From assembly GCA_002785585.1 (NCBI GenBank), contig PEUI01000413.1:836-31795 (forward strand): a DNA stretch of 30,960 nucleotides. Direction: 5' to 3'. Source of the DNA: Lysobacterales bacterium CG02_land_8_20_14_3_00_62_12 (GTDB lineage Bacteria; Pseudomonadota; Gammaproteobacteria; Xanthomonadales; Ahniellaceae). This document shows positions 15,108 through 22,565 of the stretch, piece after piece (the stretch's first letter is position 1; each line of letters starts with the position of its first letter). The notes below the pieces were generated by a model that had not been told where the DNA came from, searched no databases, and worked only from the letters and a program-made list of their open reading frames with translations. The position numbers were made by a program, and so were the translations under genes.

Positions 15108-17987
15108 TCAGAAGGTGACAGTGAAGTTGGTGAAGAAGAACCGGCCAGCCTGGTCGTAACCACCAGGCGAATTACCGTTCAACGACACGGTGTTGCCGGT
15201 CAACGGTGGTTCTTTGTCGGTGAGGTTGTTTACGCCGGCCGTCAATTCGCCGAAGCTACCAATCTGCGCCGACAGCGAAAGATCGAGGTAGTTATAAGCG
15301 TTCAGCTTGCCATCGTCACGCAGCAAAGTATCCACAGTAAGCGGAACGCCCTTGTTGTCTTCGTAATCCAGCTTGCCAAAATAGCGCCAACGCAAGTTCA
15401 CGCCGTACCAGTCGCGGGCAAAATGCAGACCCACGATATGGCGCCATTCGGGGGTTTGGCAGGAGATGTTGATGCGACCCGCGCAATCGAAAGTGGCGTC
15501 AGGATTGACGCCCGCCAACGGCGCCAACTTGTCTTTCAGCACGTAGGTGCCATTGACCGACACATCAAAGCGGCCACCGAGCAAATCGGTGCCCCAATTG
15601 GTGCCGAGATCGATGCCCTGCGCGGTGGCTACGCCAAAGTTGTTGGTCAGGTTGACGACCCGGCCCGAAGTGGCCGAATTGCCACGCCACAAGTCGCCGG
15701 TCGCTGGGTTGCGCTGGACCAAGGCGCACAAGGTTGGGTCGCCGGTGGTGCCGCAGAAATTCAGGATCGTTTGTGCACCGATGGAGGTGATCGTGTCCTT
15801 GATCTCGATGTTGTAGAAATCGACGTTGATGTACAGATCTTCGATCGGTGTGACCACAAAGCCGACCGTCCAAGTATCGGCCTTCTCCGGCGAGAGCTCA
15901 AGGTTGCCACCGACAAACTGGTTGTACTGACCAGCCGGGTTGTTGGCGATCGAGCCGTAACGGTCGGCACTGACACCAGTATTGGCACACTGGGCCTGGG
16001 TGAACTCGGGCGTCGCGCCAGCGCAGGGATCGGTACCGCTGAATAATGCGATCTGCTGGGTGGAGAATAGATTGCCGACGTTCGGCGCGCGGATAGCGCG
16101 GTTGTAGCCACCGCGTACCTTGAACTTGTCAAAGTCCGCGCCAAAGCCCACCTTGTAGGTGTTGGTGGTGCCGGCGAGGTTGTAATCCGACCAGCGATAG
16201 CCGAGATCGAGACCCAAGCTCTTGAGCATGCCGGCATCGGCCAGCAGCGGCACCTTGGATTCCATAAACAACTCTTTCACCCGGATCGCTCCGCCCAGGG
16301 GCAGAGAGGGCCCACCTGAACCAGCGAAGTTGCCGGCCTGGCTGTTGCTGTCGGCAATGAAGTCGAACTTGTCTTCGCGCCACTCGGTACCGAGCACCAA
16401 CGAGATATTCTCGCCGTTGGCCGAGCCGAAGCCAAAGCCGGTATCACCGGTGACATAGGCACTGACCTGTTTCAAGGAGGTCGCGGTGTTCAGCAGACTG
16501 GTGCCGGCCAGTACATTGGCGGCGGCGGCGGTAACGCCACCTGGTTCCCAGACGTTGTAGGGCAGGCAACCGTCGAACGAACCGGCCGGGCAGCCGAGCA
16601 GCGCCGGCACGATGCGGTCGGTCAGCAAGTCATTGACGCCGATGACCGTTTGGGTGTTGCGGCCATAGAGGAAGGAGGCGTTGTACGACCAACTGTCGTT
16701 GATGGCGCCTTCAGCACCGGCAATGATGCGGAAGTTCTCGTCGTCTTGGGCAAAATTGCGCGGACCGCCTTCGATGTTGCGCTTGGCCACGTAGATGATG
16801 AGCGGGCCATCGGCCGGATCAATGCCAAAATCGGTACACAGGCTGCCAACCAGCGGATCCCCGCATTCCAGCCCAACCGGGGTGAAGAAAGTGCCGGACT
16901 CGGCCACCTGGATCGCGCTGCGGCGATTGATATACATCAATTCCGCGTAGGGCTTGAAGTGTTCGTTGACTTCGTACTTCAGCGAGCTGCCGAAGCTATA
17001 ACGTTCATCGGGACGCTGGAAGTAGTTGATCGGCGCGTAGTTGTAGGGATCGCCGTAGGCGCCCTGCCAGCTACCGTCCGGATTGAGGCTGGCGGAGGAA
17101 CCGAAAACGCCGGGCTGATACACATAGAAATTACCGGTCGCATTGGTGGCCGAGCCGCCGCAGCTCGTGCCCGCGGCATTCAGAGCACAGGACGAATAGT
17201 CGCGTTCACCCTGGAACAGGGCTTCGTTCTTGCGCCAGGTCAACCAGGCCATGGCATGGCCTTTGCCATCGGCGAAGCTGCTGCCGATCGCCATGTCGAT
17301 GTTGTTGGAGACGCCGTCGAAACCATTGTCGCCGGTCGGGAAATCAAAATTGCGTGCCGCTTCCCGGCCCTGGATGAAGCTGTTGTCATTGTTGTGACGA
17401 AAGCCCGAGGTACCAGCACTGAAGCTAACGCCTTCAAACTCGGTATCGAGGATGAAGTTGACCACGCCGGCGACGGCGTCGGAACCGTACACGGCCGAAG
17501 CGCCGCCGGTCAGAATATCAACCCGTTTGACTAGCGAAGCTGGGACGATGCTGATATCGGTTGCGATATTGGCGCCTTGCGGCATACGAAAGCCATCGAT
17601 CAGGGTCAAGGTGCGCGACGTGCCGAGACCACGCAGGTTTACTGTGGGATAACCGGTGGCGCCGTTGTTTTCGAAGGAGTCGAAGGTTGGCACCAATTGC
17701 GGATACTGGTTGACCAGATCTTCCACCCGGGTGGCGCCGGTGAACTTGAACTGTTCGGCCTGGATCTCCATCACTGGGGACGAGGCGGTAACCGCCTGGC
17801 TCAAGATGCGCGAACCGGTAACCTGGATGGTTTCCAGAGCGGTGGCATCATCGGCAGCTTCCTCATCGGTTGCGGGGGCATCGGTTGCCGTCTGGGCCAA
17901 GGCGAGGCCGGTGCCGAGTGCAGCGTTCGCGCTCATCACGAGCGCGAAGGTGATCGCTCTGCTGAGTGTTTTGGACTTTAGTCTCAT
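15108..17987 (-). CDS. TonB-dependent outer-membrane receptor
   Basis: A 959-residue outer-membrane receptor. The ATG at 17987 follows GGAG at 7-base spacing. Residues 1-31 are a signal peptide (hydrophobic AITFALVMSANAALGTGLALA, then Q). A TonB box, ETIQVTGSR, lies at about 52-60. The plug domain follows (VEDLVNQYPQLVP, VNLRGLGTSRTLTLIDGFRMP, VKRVDILTGGASAVYGSDAVAGVVNFI). The rest is a beta barrel ending in FFFTNFTVTF with a terminal phenylalanine, the usual BAM signal. Several predicted extracellular loops carry paired cysteines, probably disulfides. The ligand is not predictable from sequence; it belongs to the broad group common in Xanthomonadales, often tied to uptake of glycans, peptides or plant compounds. 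It is monocistronic, with its own strong terminator. Confidence 0.95.
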   Translation of the reverse strand: MRLKSKTLSRAITFALVMSANAALGTGLALAQTATDAPATDEEAADDATALETIQVTGSRILSQAVTASSPVMEIQAEQFKFTGATRVEDLVNQYPQLVPTFDSFENNGATGYPTVNLRGLGTSRTLTLIDGFRMPQGANIATDISIVPASLVKRVDILTGGASAVYGSDAVAGVVNFILDTEFEGVSFSAGTSGFRHNNDNSFIQGREAARNFDFPTGDNGFDGVSNNIDMAIGSSFADGKGHAMAWLTWRKNEALFQGERDYSSCALNAAGTSCGGSATNATGNFYVYQPGVFGSSASLNPDGSWQGAYGDPYNYAPINYFQRPDERYSFGSSLKYEVNEHFKPYAELMYINRRSAIQVAESGTFFTPVGLECGDPLVGSLCTDFGIDPADGPLIIYVAKRNIEGGPRNFAQDDENFRIIAGAEGAINDSWSYNASFLYGRNTQTVIGVNDLLTDRIVPALLGCPAGSFDGCLPYNVWEPGGVTAAAANVLAGTSLLNTATSLKQVSAYVTGDTGFGFGSANGENISLVLGTEWREDKFDFIADSNSQAGNFAGSGGPSLPLGGAIRVKELFMESKVPLLADAGMLKSLGLDLGYRWSDYNLAGTTNTYKVGFGADFDKFKVRGGYNRAIRAPNVGNLFSTQQIALFSGTDPCAGATPEFTQAQCANTGVSADRYGSIANNPAGQYNQFVGGNLELSPEKADTWTVGFVVTPIEDLYINVDFYNIEIKDTITSIGAQTILNFCGTTGDPTLCALVQRNPATGDLWRGNSATSGRVVNLTNNFGVATAQGIDLGTNWGTDLLGGRFDVSVNGTYVLKDKLAPLAGVNPDATFDCAGRINISCQTPEWRHIVGLHFARDWYGVNLRWRYFGKLDYEDNKGVPLTVDTLLRDDGKLNAYNYLDLSLSAQIGSFGELTAGVNNLTDKEPPLTGNTVSLNGNSPGGYDQAGRFFFTNFTVTF

Positions 17988-18076
17988 CTCAATTCTCCAA
18001 AAAAAGTGCGGTTAATTCATGGGGCCAACCGTGGGAACGCCGTCAAACAGCAGGCCCCCATCGGCACAGCGGCTCG

Positions 18077-18105
18077 ATAGTACTTGAGTCCGGCGATTAG
18101 TTAAA
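18077..18105 (-). promoter_or_regulatory. Weak candidate promoter for the TonB receptor
   Basis: On the minus strand TTTAAC, 17 bp, then TACTAT (4 of 6 at -10, 3 of 6 at -35). It lies about 90 bases before the receptor ATG, in the 155-bp gap after the GGDEF-EAL gene. The same gap has three TTAAC-like words (TTAACG twice, TTTAAC once) that could be regulator contacts. Confidence 0.25.
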
Positions 18106-18142
18106 GTGTCGTTAAGGCAGACGTTAAGGCGGCGGCAACGCC

Positions 18143-21118
18143 TCAAACCCACGCTGCGATCGGCCTGGGTTCGGCGAGCAGGAAGCCTTGACCGCGCAGG
18201 CAACCGAGATCCAGCAGGGCTTGTTTCTGCGCTTCGGTTTCGATGCCTTCGGCGATGACTTCGACCCCCAGCGACTTGGCCAGCGCCATGATTGCGCGCA
18301 CCACCGCGGAATTGCCGCCGTGGTGGCCGGGTTTGAGATCGGCGACGAAGCTGCGGTCGATTTTCAGGGAGTGCATCGGGAACTGGTGCAGATAACTCAA
18401 ACTGGAGTAGCCGGTGCCGAAGTCGTCCAGCACCGTCAGCACGCCACCGGCACGCAGGGCATCGAGCGTGCGGCGGATCAGTTCCGGGTTTTCCAGCAAG
18501 GCGCCTTCGGTGACTTCGATGCGCAAGCGCCGCGCCGGTACCTGGTAGGTATCGAGCAGGTCGAGCAGTTGTTGGCAGAGGTCAGGATCCCGGAAGTGCC
18601 GGGCCGAGACATTGATGGTGACGTATTGGTGTTCGGCCTGGCAGACCCTGGGCAGCGCCTTCGCGACCTGGTGGAAGATCTGCCAGTCGATCAGTTCGGC
18701 GCTGCCGTTTTCCTCGGCCACCTTGAGAAAATCGCCCGGCAGCAACAGACCCCGTTCCGGGTGGTGCCAGCGCATCAGCGCCTCGTAGCCGACAATCAAG
18801 CCGGTGTCGAGTTCATAGATTGCCTGAAAGTAGGGTTCGAACTCTTCCCGCGTCATCGCCCGCCGCAGATCGCCTTCCAGATCAAGCAGGGCGAGCGCTT
18901 CACGATGCAAGCCCTCGTCGAAAATCTCGAAGCGCTGGCGACCCTTGGTTTTGGCCCGGTACATCGCCACATCGGCGTCGCGCAGCAATTCTTCAGCGCG
19001 GTGATAACGCGCATCACTATAGGCAATGCCAATGCTGGTGGAAGTGAATAGTTCCTTGCCTTCGACGCGGATCGATTCGTTGAGTGCGGCGATTACCCGG
19101 CGCGCCACGATCAGCGGCTCTTCCTGATCACCAATATCGGCCAGCAGCAAGGCAAACTCATCGCCACCGAGGCGGGCGATCAGGTCGTCTTCCCGCAGGC
19201 AGGCGCGCACGCGGGCGCCAACTTCCTTGAGCAATTCGTCGCCGATCAGGTGGCCGACGCTGTCGTTGATCACCTTGAACCGGTCCAGATCCAGAAACAG
19301 CACGGCAAATCGGTGGGTCGGGTCAAGCTGAAACCGTTCCAGCGCGTCGGCCAGTCGGTCCAGCAACAAGGTGCGATTGGGCAAGCCGGTCAAGGTATCG
19401 TGCAGCGCCTCGAACTTGAGTTGCTGTTCGATGCGTTCGCGCTCCTGCATTTCGGCGCGCAGCTCGCTGTTGGCGCGGTTGAGTTCGTGAGTGCGCGCTT
19501 GCACGCGTGCTTCCAAATCAGCGTAGGCCAGCTTGATGGAATCCTGCGCGCGCTTCCGTTCCAGCGCCAGCGCGATGTGGTGGGAAACGAAGGTCAGCAC
19601 CGCCTGATCGCGTTCGGTGTACATCACCGATTCGGTGTAGCTCTGCACCGCCATCACCCCCAGCAGCCCGGATTCGCCCTTCAACGGCACCCCCAGCCAG
19701 CAGACCGAGAGCGTGCCAAACGACTTGGTCTCGCCAGTGGCGTTCAACGCATCCAGATCGCGGCGGTCGGCGCGCAGGGGTTTGCCGGTCCGAATCACGT
19801 ATTCGGTGATGCCGGTGCCGATCTTGCGATTGCCAAAGCGGGCGAGCGGATCGCGTTCATCGACCGCGTAGGGGAAACTCAAAGTGTCGTTGGGCTCGAT
19901 CAGCGCGACAAAAAAGTTCTTCGCATCGAGCAGTTCGCCAACGATCTGGTGGGCGGCCCGGTAAAAAGCATCCAGGGTCTCGCTGGTGCTGGCGAGTTCG
20001 GCAATTTTGTAGAGCGCGGTTTGCAATTGCTCGCCGCGCTTGCGCTCGGTGATTTCCAGGGTGAGTGCGTGGGTGCGTTCATCGACGCGGCGTTCCAGAT
20101 CTTCTTGCGCTTGTTTGCGTTGCAGGGCGGTCAGGATGTGCTGGGCAACGTAGCCAAGCAAAGCCGCGTCTTCGTCGGTGTAGCCGACATCCGGCAGATA
20201 GCTCTGCACCACCAGCGCCCCCAGCACCTGCTCACCGCTGGCCAGCGGAACGCCGAGCCAGTCAAGGGCTTCGGGGCCATATTCTTCGTCGCGGGTAACG
20301 TCGAGCAGCTGCCGCAATTGTTCGGATGGACCATGCCAAACCTTGCCATAGCGGATAAACGCCAGGGTCAAACTGTTCTGCAATTCGGTAAACGGAAAAA
20401 CCTGCTCCGAACCGATGCTGGATTGATCCACCGAATCGGCAAAATAGATAAAACGCAGGCCTTGCCTGGGTTCGTCGAGCAGGCTGATATAGAAGTTTTC
20501 CGCATACATCAGTTCGCCGACGATCTGATGCAGGCTGCGCAGCATCTCGGGCATTTCCAGATCGGCACTGGCCAGATCGGCGATGGCGTACAGCGCATGC
20601 TGCAATTGCTCGGCCTTTTCCAGGCGATCAACGCTGCGCTTCAGGTACGCACGGTCGAGCAATTCGCGGCAACGCCAGCCGACCGCCTGAACAAAATCCA
20701 ACAGCCCCAGCGGCGTTAGCTGTTGCTCGGCGGGAAACGCCAGATACAGCGCCGCGCTGAGATTGGGTCGCGGACTTGGCAAGGTAAATATGGAACCGAT
20801 GCCAGCGGCGCGTTCGCTACCGCGCAGCGATCCGTTTTCGCCACGCAGCGCGGCGATGACGAAGGCTTCATCGCACAGGCCATCGGTGCGGGCCGGCGCC
20901 GAAAATCGTTGCAAGCCATTGGCGTCGACCGTGCCCAGCGTCCAGATCAAACAGAAATCGCTGGCCTGGAAGCGTCGACCGGCTTCACTCCCGACCATCG
21001 CCGCCAGTTCCGGCAAATCGTCGGCGGCAAACAGCAGCAATAGAAAAGCCACACGCTCGCGATCCGAGACATTCCCGGGGTTGGCAATCTCGCTGGCAGT
21101 GGGGTCACCGTTTGGCAT
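18143..21118 (-). CDS. GAF-GAF-GGDEF-EAL cyclic-di-GMP signalling protein
   Basis: A 991-residue protein with no membrane segment. After an N-terminal region come two related GAF domains (about 180-340 and 370-520), each followed by helical linkers (EDLERRVDERTHALTLEITERKR and DLEARVQARTHELNRANSEL) of coiled-coil type. The GGDEF domain keeps its catalytic motif RLGGDEFALLLAD (about 652) and the RxxD product-inhibition site (REDD) upstream. The EAL domain keeps YEALMRWHHP (about 777), NVSARHF, EVTEGALLE, DDFGTGYSSL, LKIDRSF and AEGIETE, so both synthesis and breakdown of c-di-GMP look possible. No Shine-Dalgarno precedes the ATG, and an extended -10 ends 7 bases before it, which suggests a leaderless transcript. 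A later start cannot be excluded. Confidence 0.93.
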   Translation of the reverse strand: MPNGDPTASEIANPGNVSDRERVAFLLLLFAADDLPELAAMVGSEAGRRFQASDFCLIWTLGTVDANGLQRFSAPARTDGLCDEAFVIAALRGENGSLRGSERAAGIGSIFTLPSPRPNLSAALYLAFPAEQQLTPLGLLDFVQAVGWRCRELLDRAYLKRSVDRLEKAEQLQHALYAIADLASADLEMPEMLRSLHQIVGELMYAENFYISLLDEPRQGLRFIYFADSVDQSSIGSEQVFPFTELQNSLTLAFIRYGKVWHGPSEQLRQLLDVTRDEEYGPEALDWLGVPLASGEQVLGALVVQSYLPDVGYTDEDAALLGYVAQHILTALQRKQAQEDLERRVDERTHALTLEITERKRGEQLQTALYKIAELASTSETLDAFYRAAHQIVGELLDAKNFFVALIEPNDTLSFPYAVDERDPLARFGNRKIGTGITEYVIRTGKPLRADRRDLDALNATGETKSFGTLSVCWLGVPLKGESGLLGVMAVQSYTESVMYTERDQAVLTFVSHHIALALERKRAQDSIKLAYADLEARVQARTHELNRANSELRAEMQERERIEQQLKFEALHDTLTGLPNRTLLLDRLADALERFQLDPTHRFAVLFLDLDRFKVINDSVGHLIGDELLKEVGARVRACLREDDLIARLGGDEFALLLADIGDQEEPLIVARRVIAALNESIRVEGKELFTSTSIGIAYSDARYHRAEELLRDADVAMYRAKTKGRQRFEIFDEGLHREALALLDLEGDLRRAMTREEFEPYFQAIYELDTGLIVGYEALMRWHHPERGLLLPGDFLKVAEENGSAELIDWQIFHQVAKALPRVCQAEHQYVTINVSARHFRDPDLCQQLLDLLDTYQVPARRLRIEVTEGALLENPELIRRTLDALRAGGVLTVLDDFGTGYSSLSYLHQFPMHSLKIDRSFVADLKPGHHGGNSAVVRAIMALAKSLGVEVIAEGIETEAQKQALLDLGCLRGQGFLLAEPRPIAAWV

Positions 21119-21124
21119 GCTGGC

Positions 21125-21133
21125 AGTGTAGCA
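21125..21133 (-). promoter_or_regulatory. Extended -10 promoter, possibly leaderless, for the GGDEF-EAL gene
   Basis: On the minus strand TGCTACACT gives TG-n-TACACT. Seven bases separate the hexamer from the ATG at 21118, so transcription would start at or next to the start codon. There is no recognisable ribosome-binding site for this gene. Confidence 0.4.
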
Positions 21134-21143
21134 ATCAGCGACA

Positions 21144-21159
21144 CCAGCGCTGCCGCTGG
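21144..21159. other. Stem-loop between threonine aldolase and GGDEF-EAL genes
   Basis: A 6-bp stem (CCAGCG/CGCTGG) with a 4-base loop lies in the 56-bp gap. A run of six T residues follows 5 bases later on the plus strand (21165-21170), where no gene ends. On the minus strand it has no T-run, so it should not terminate the aldolase transcript. Confidence 0.35.
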
Positions 21160-21174
21160 CGGGCTTTTTTGCGG

Positions 21175-22209
21175 TCAGCCGGCGCAGACTTTGGCGACCG
21201 CAGCCAGTGCCTGCTGCACATTTTCAGCGCTGATATCCAAATGGGTGACGGCGCGCACTCGACGTGCGTCGAACGGCCCCATTTTGTAGCCCAGGGCGGC
21301 CAGTCGGCTGGCGAAGGTGGCCGCGTCAAAGCCGAGTACCTGGGCATCTACATCGAAGAACACGAGATTGGTTTCGATCGTGGTGGGATCGATCATCAGG
21401 CCACCGATCTGGCTTAAGCCCAAGGCCAGCGCGCGGGCGTTTTGATGGTCCAGACGCAAGCGCTCGACGTTATGGTCGAGGGCATACAGCCCCGCTGCCG
21501 CCAGAATGCCGGCCTGGCGCATGGCGCCGCCCAAGCGTTGCTTGACCCCCCAGGCGCGCTCGATAAATTCGCGTGAACCAGCCAGCACGGCGCCAATCGG
21601 CGCGCCCAGACCTTTGCTCAAATCCAACCAGACCGAATCAAACGGCGCCGCGTAGTCGCTGGCGGCGACGCCGCTGGCGATCACCGCATTGAGCAGTCGC
21701 GCGCCATCCATATGCGTGTGCATACCCTCGCTGTGGGCGAACGCGGCGACCGCCTGCAGTTGTGGCAACGGCCAGACTGCGCCACCGCCGAGGTTGCAAG
21801 TCTGTTCGACCGCGAGCAGGGTGGGCAGCGGGCAGTGGCGCCAACGCGGGCGCAGGGCGGCTTGTAGCTGGGCCAGGTCGAAGCGGCCACGATCGCCGTC
21901 GAGGGTGTTCAGCATCACCCCCGCATTGGCCGCCGGTCCGCCGCTCTCGAACCAGGCGATGTGCGCCGAGCGATCGGCGATCACTTCTTCGCCGGGGCGG
22001 CACCAACTGGCGATCGCGATCTGATTGCACATGCAGCCGGACGGCGCAAACAGTGCCGCTTCCTTGCCCAACAAGGCAGCGACGCGGGCACACAGCGCAT
22101 TCACCGTGGGGTCTTCAAAAGCCTGTTCGTCACCCACTTCGGCACTGGCCATGGCTTGGCGCATGGCCGCGCTGGGCAGCGTTTTGACATCGCTGGAAAA
22201 ATCGATCAT
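21175..22209 (-). CDS. ltaE: Low-specificity L-threonine aldolase
   Basis: PLP enzyme of fold type I that splits L-threonine and L-allo-threonine to glycine and acetaldehyde. The ATG at 22209 (AAGG about 9 bases upstream) gives 344 residues, starting MIDFSSDVKTLPS as in the family. The PLP lysine is Lys199 in VWLDLSKGLGAPIGAVL. His83 (DRSAHIAWFE) would stack on the cofactor, and Asp168 (THMDGARLLNA) would contact its pyridine nitrogen. The C-terminus has the usual small domain (VRAVTHLDISAENVQQAL). It lies upstream of the GGDEF-EAL gene on the same strand, without a functional link I can see, and is divergent from maeB across a REPIN. Confidence 0.9.
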   Translation of the reverse strand: MIDFSSDVKTLPSAAMRQAMASAEVGDEQAFEDPTVNALCARVAALLGKEAALFAPSGCMCNQIAIASWCRPGEEVIADRSAHIAWFESGGPAANAGVMLNTLDGDRGRFDLAQLQAALRPRWRHCPLPTLLAVEQTCNLGGGAVWPLPQLQAVAAFAHSEGMHTHMDGARLLNAVIASGVAASDYAAPFDSVWLDLSKGLGAPIGAVLAGSREFIERAWGVKQRLGGAMRQAGILAAAGLYALDHNVERLRLDHQNARALALGLSQIGGLMIDPTTIETNLVFFDVDAQVLGFDAATFASRLAALGYKMGPFDARRVRAVTHLDISAENVQQALAAVAKVCAG

Positions 22210-22310
22210 GGCGGTACACCTTCTCTTGCAGCATTGGCGATAGGGCTGGGCAGCATACAAGCGACGCCGTTGACCACGTTCAGTTACCCGGCACCAAGGC
22301 CAAAAGAGTC

Positions 22311-22412
22311 GTAGGTCGGATCAAGCGCCGTAGGCGCAGATCCGACAAAGCCGAACATTGCCGCAGTGTCGGGATTGTCGGTTCCGGCGCTGCGCGCCTT
22401 GAACCGACCTAC
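22311..22412. repeat. REPIN: two 36-nt GTAG-headed REPs in inverted orientation
   Basis: Arm 1 (22311-22346) is GTAG, GTCGGATC, AA, GCGCC, GTA, GGCGC, A, GATCCGAC: an 8-bp outer and 5-bp inner stem. Arm 2 (22377-22412), read on the minus strand, is GTAG, GTCGGTTC, AA, GGCGC-type inner stem, GAACCGAC, with the outer-stem change compensated on both sides. The arms are 30 nt apart. The element lies between the divergent ltaE and maeB genes, upstream of both. Confidence 0.85.
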
Positions 22413-22508
22413 GCCCTAGCGGTGCCGTTAGCGGCGCCGTGCAGCCGTCGGTCCGGATCGGCGCACGGCCACGCCAAGCAAGCCAGCGCCAAGGCCAAAA
22501 CAGCTGCG

Positions 22509-22517
22509 TGTTATATT
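22509..22517 (+). promoter_or_regulatory. Extended -10 promoter for maeB
   Basis: TGTTATATT reads as TG-n-TATATT (5 of 6). It predicts a start about 42 bases before the chosen maeB ATG. It also argues against the longer reading frame that begins at 22422, which would place the promoter inside the coding region. Confidence 0.5.
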
Positions 22518-22565
22518 GCCGAGACCTTCTTGCGAGTGCCGTTGTCGGCGGCCTTGAGTCCACTT

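Noticed and set aside
19250..20719. 489-codon open frame opposite the GGDEF-EAL gene
   Set aside because: It mirrors conserved GAF-GGDEF coding sequence and has no recognisable domain.
21144..21170. Stem plus six Ts as a terminator for the threonine aldolase gene
   Set aside because: The T-run lies on the plus strand and is separated from the stem by 5 bases, while the aldolase is on the minus strand.
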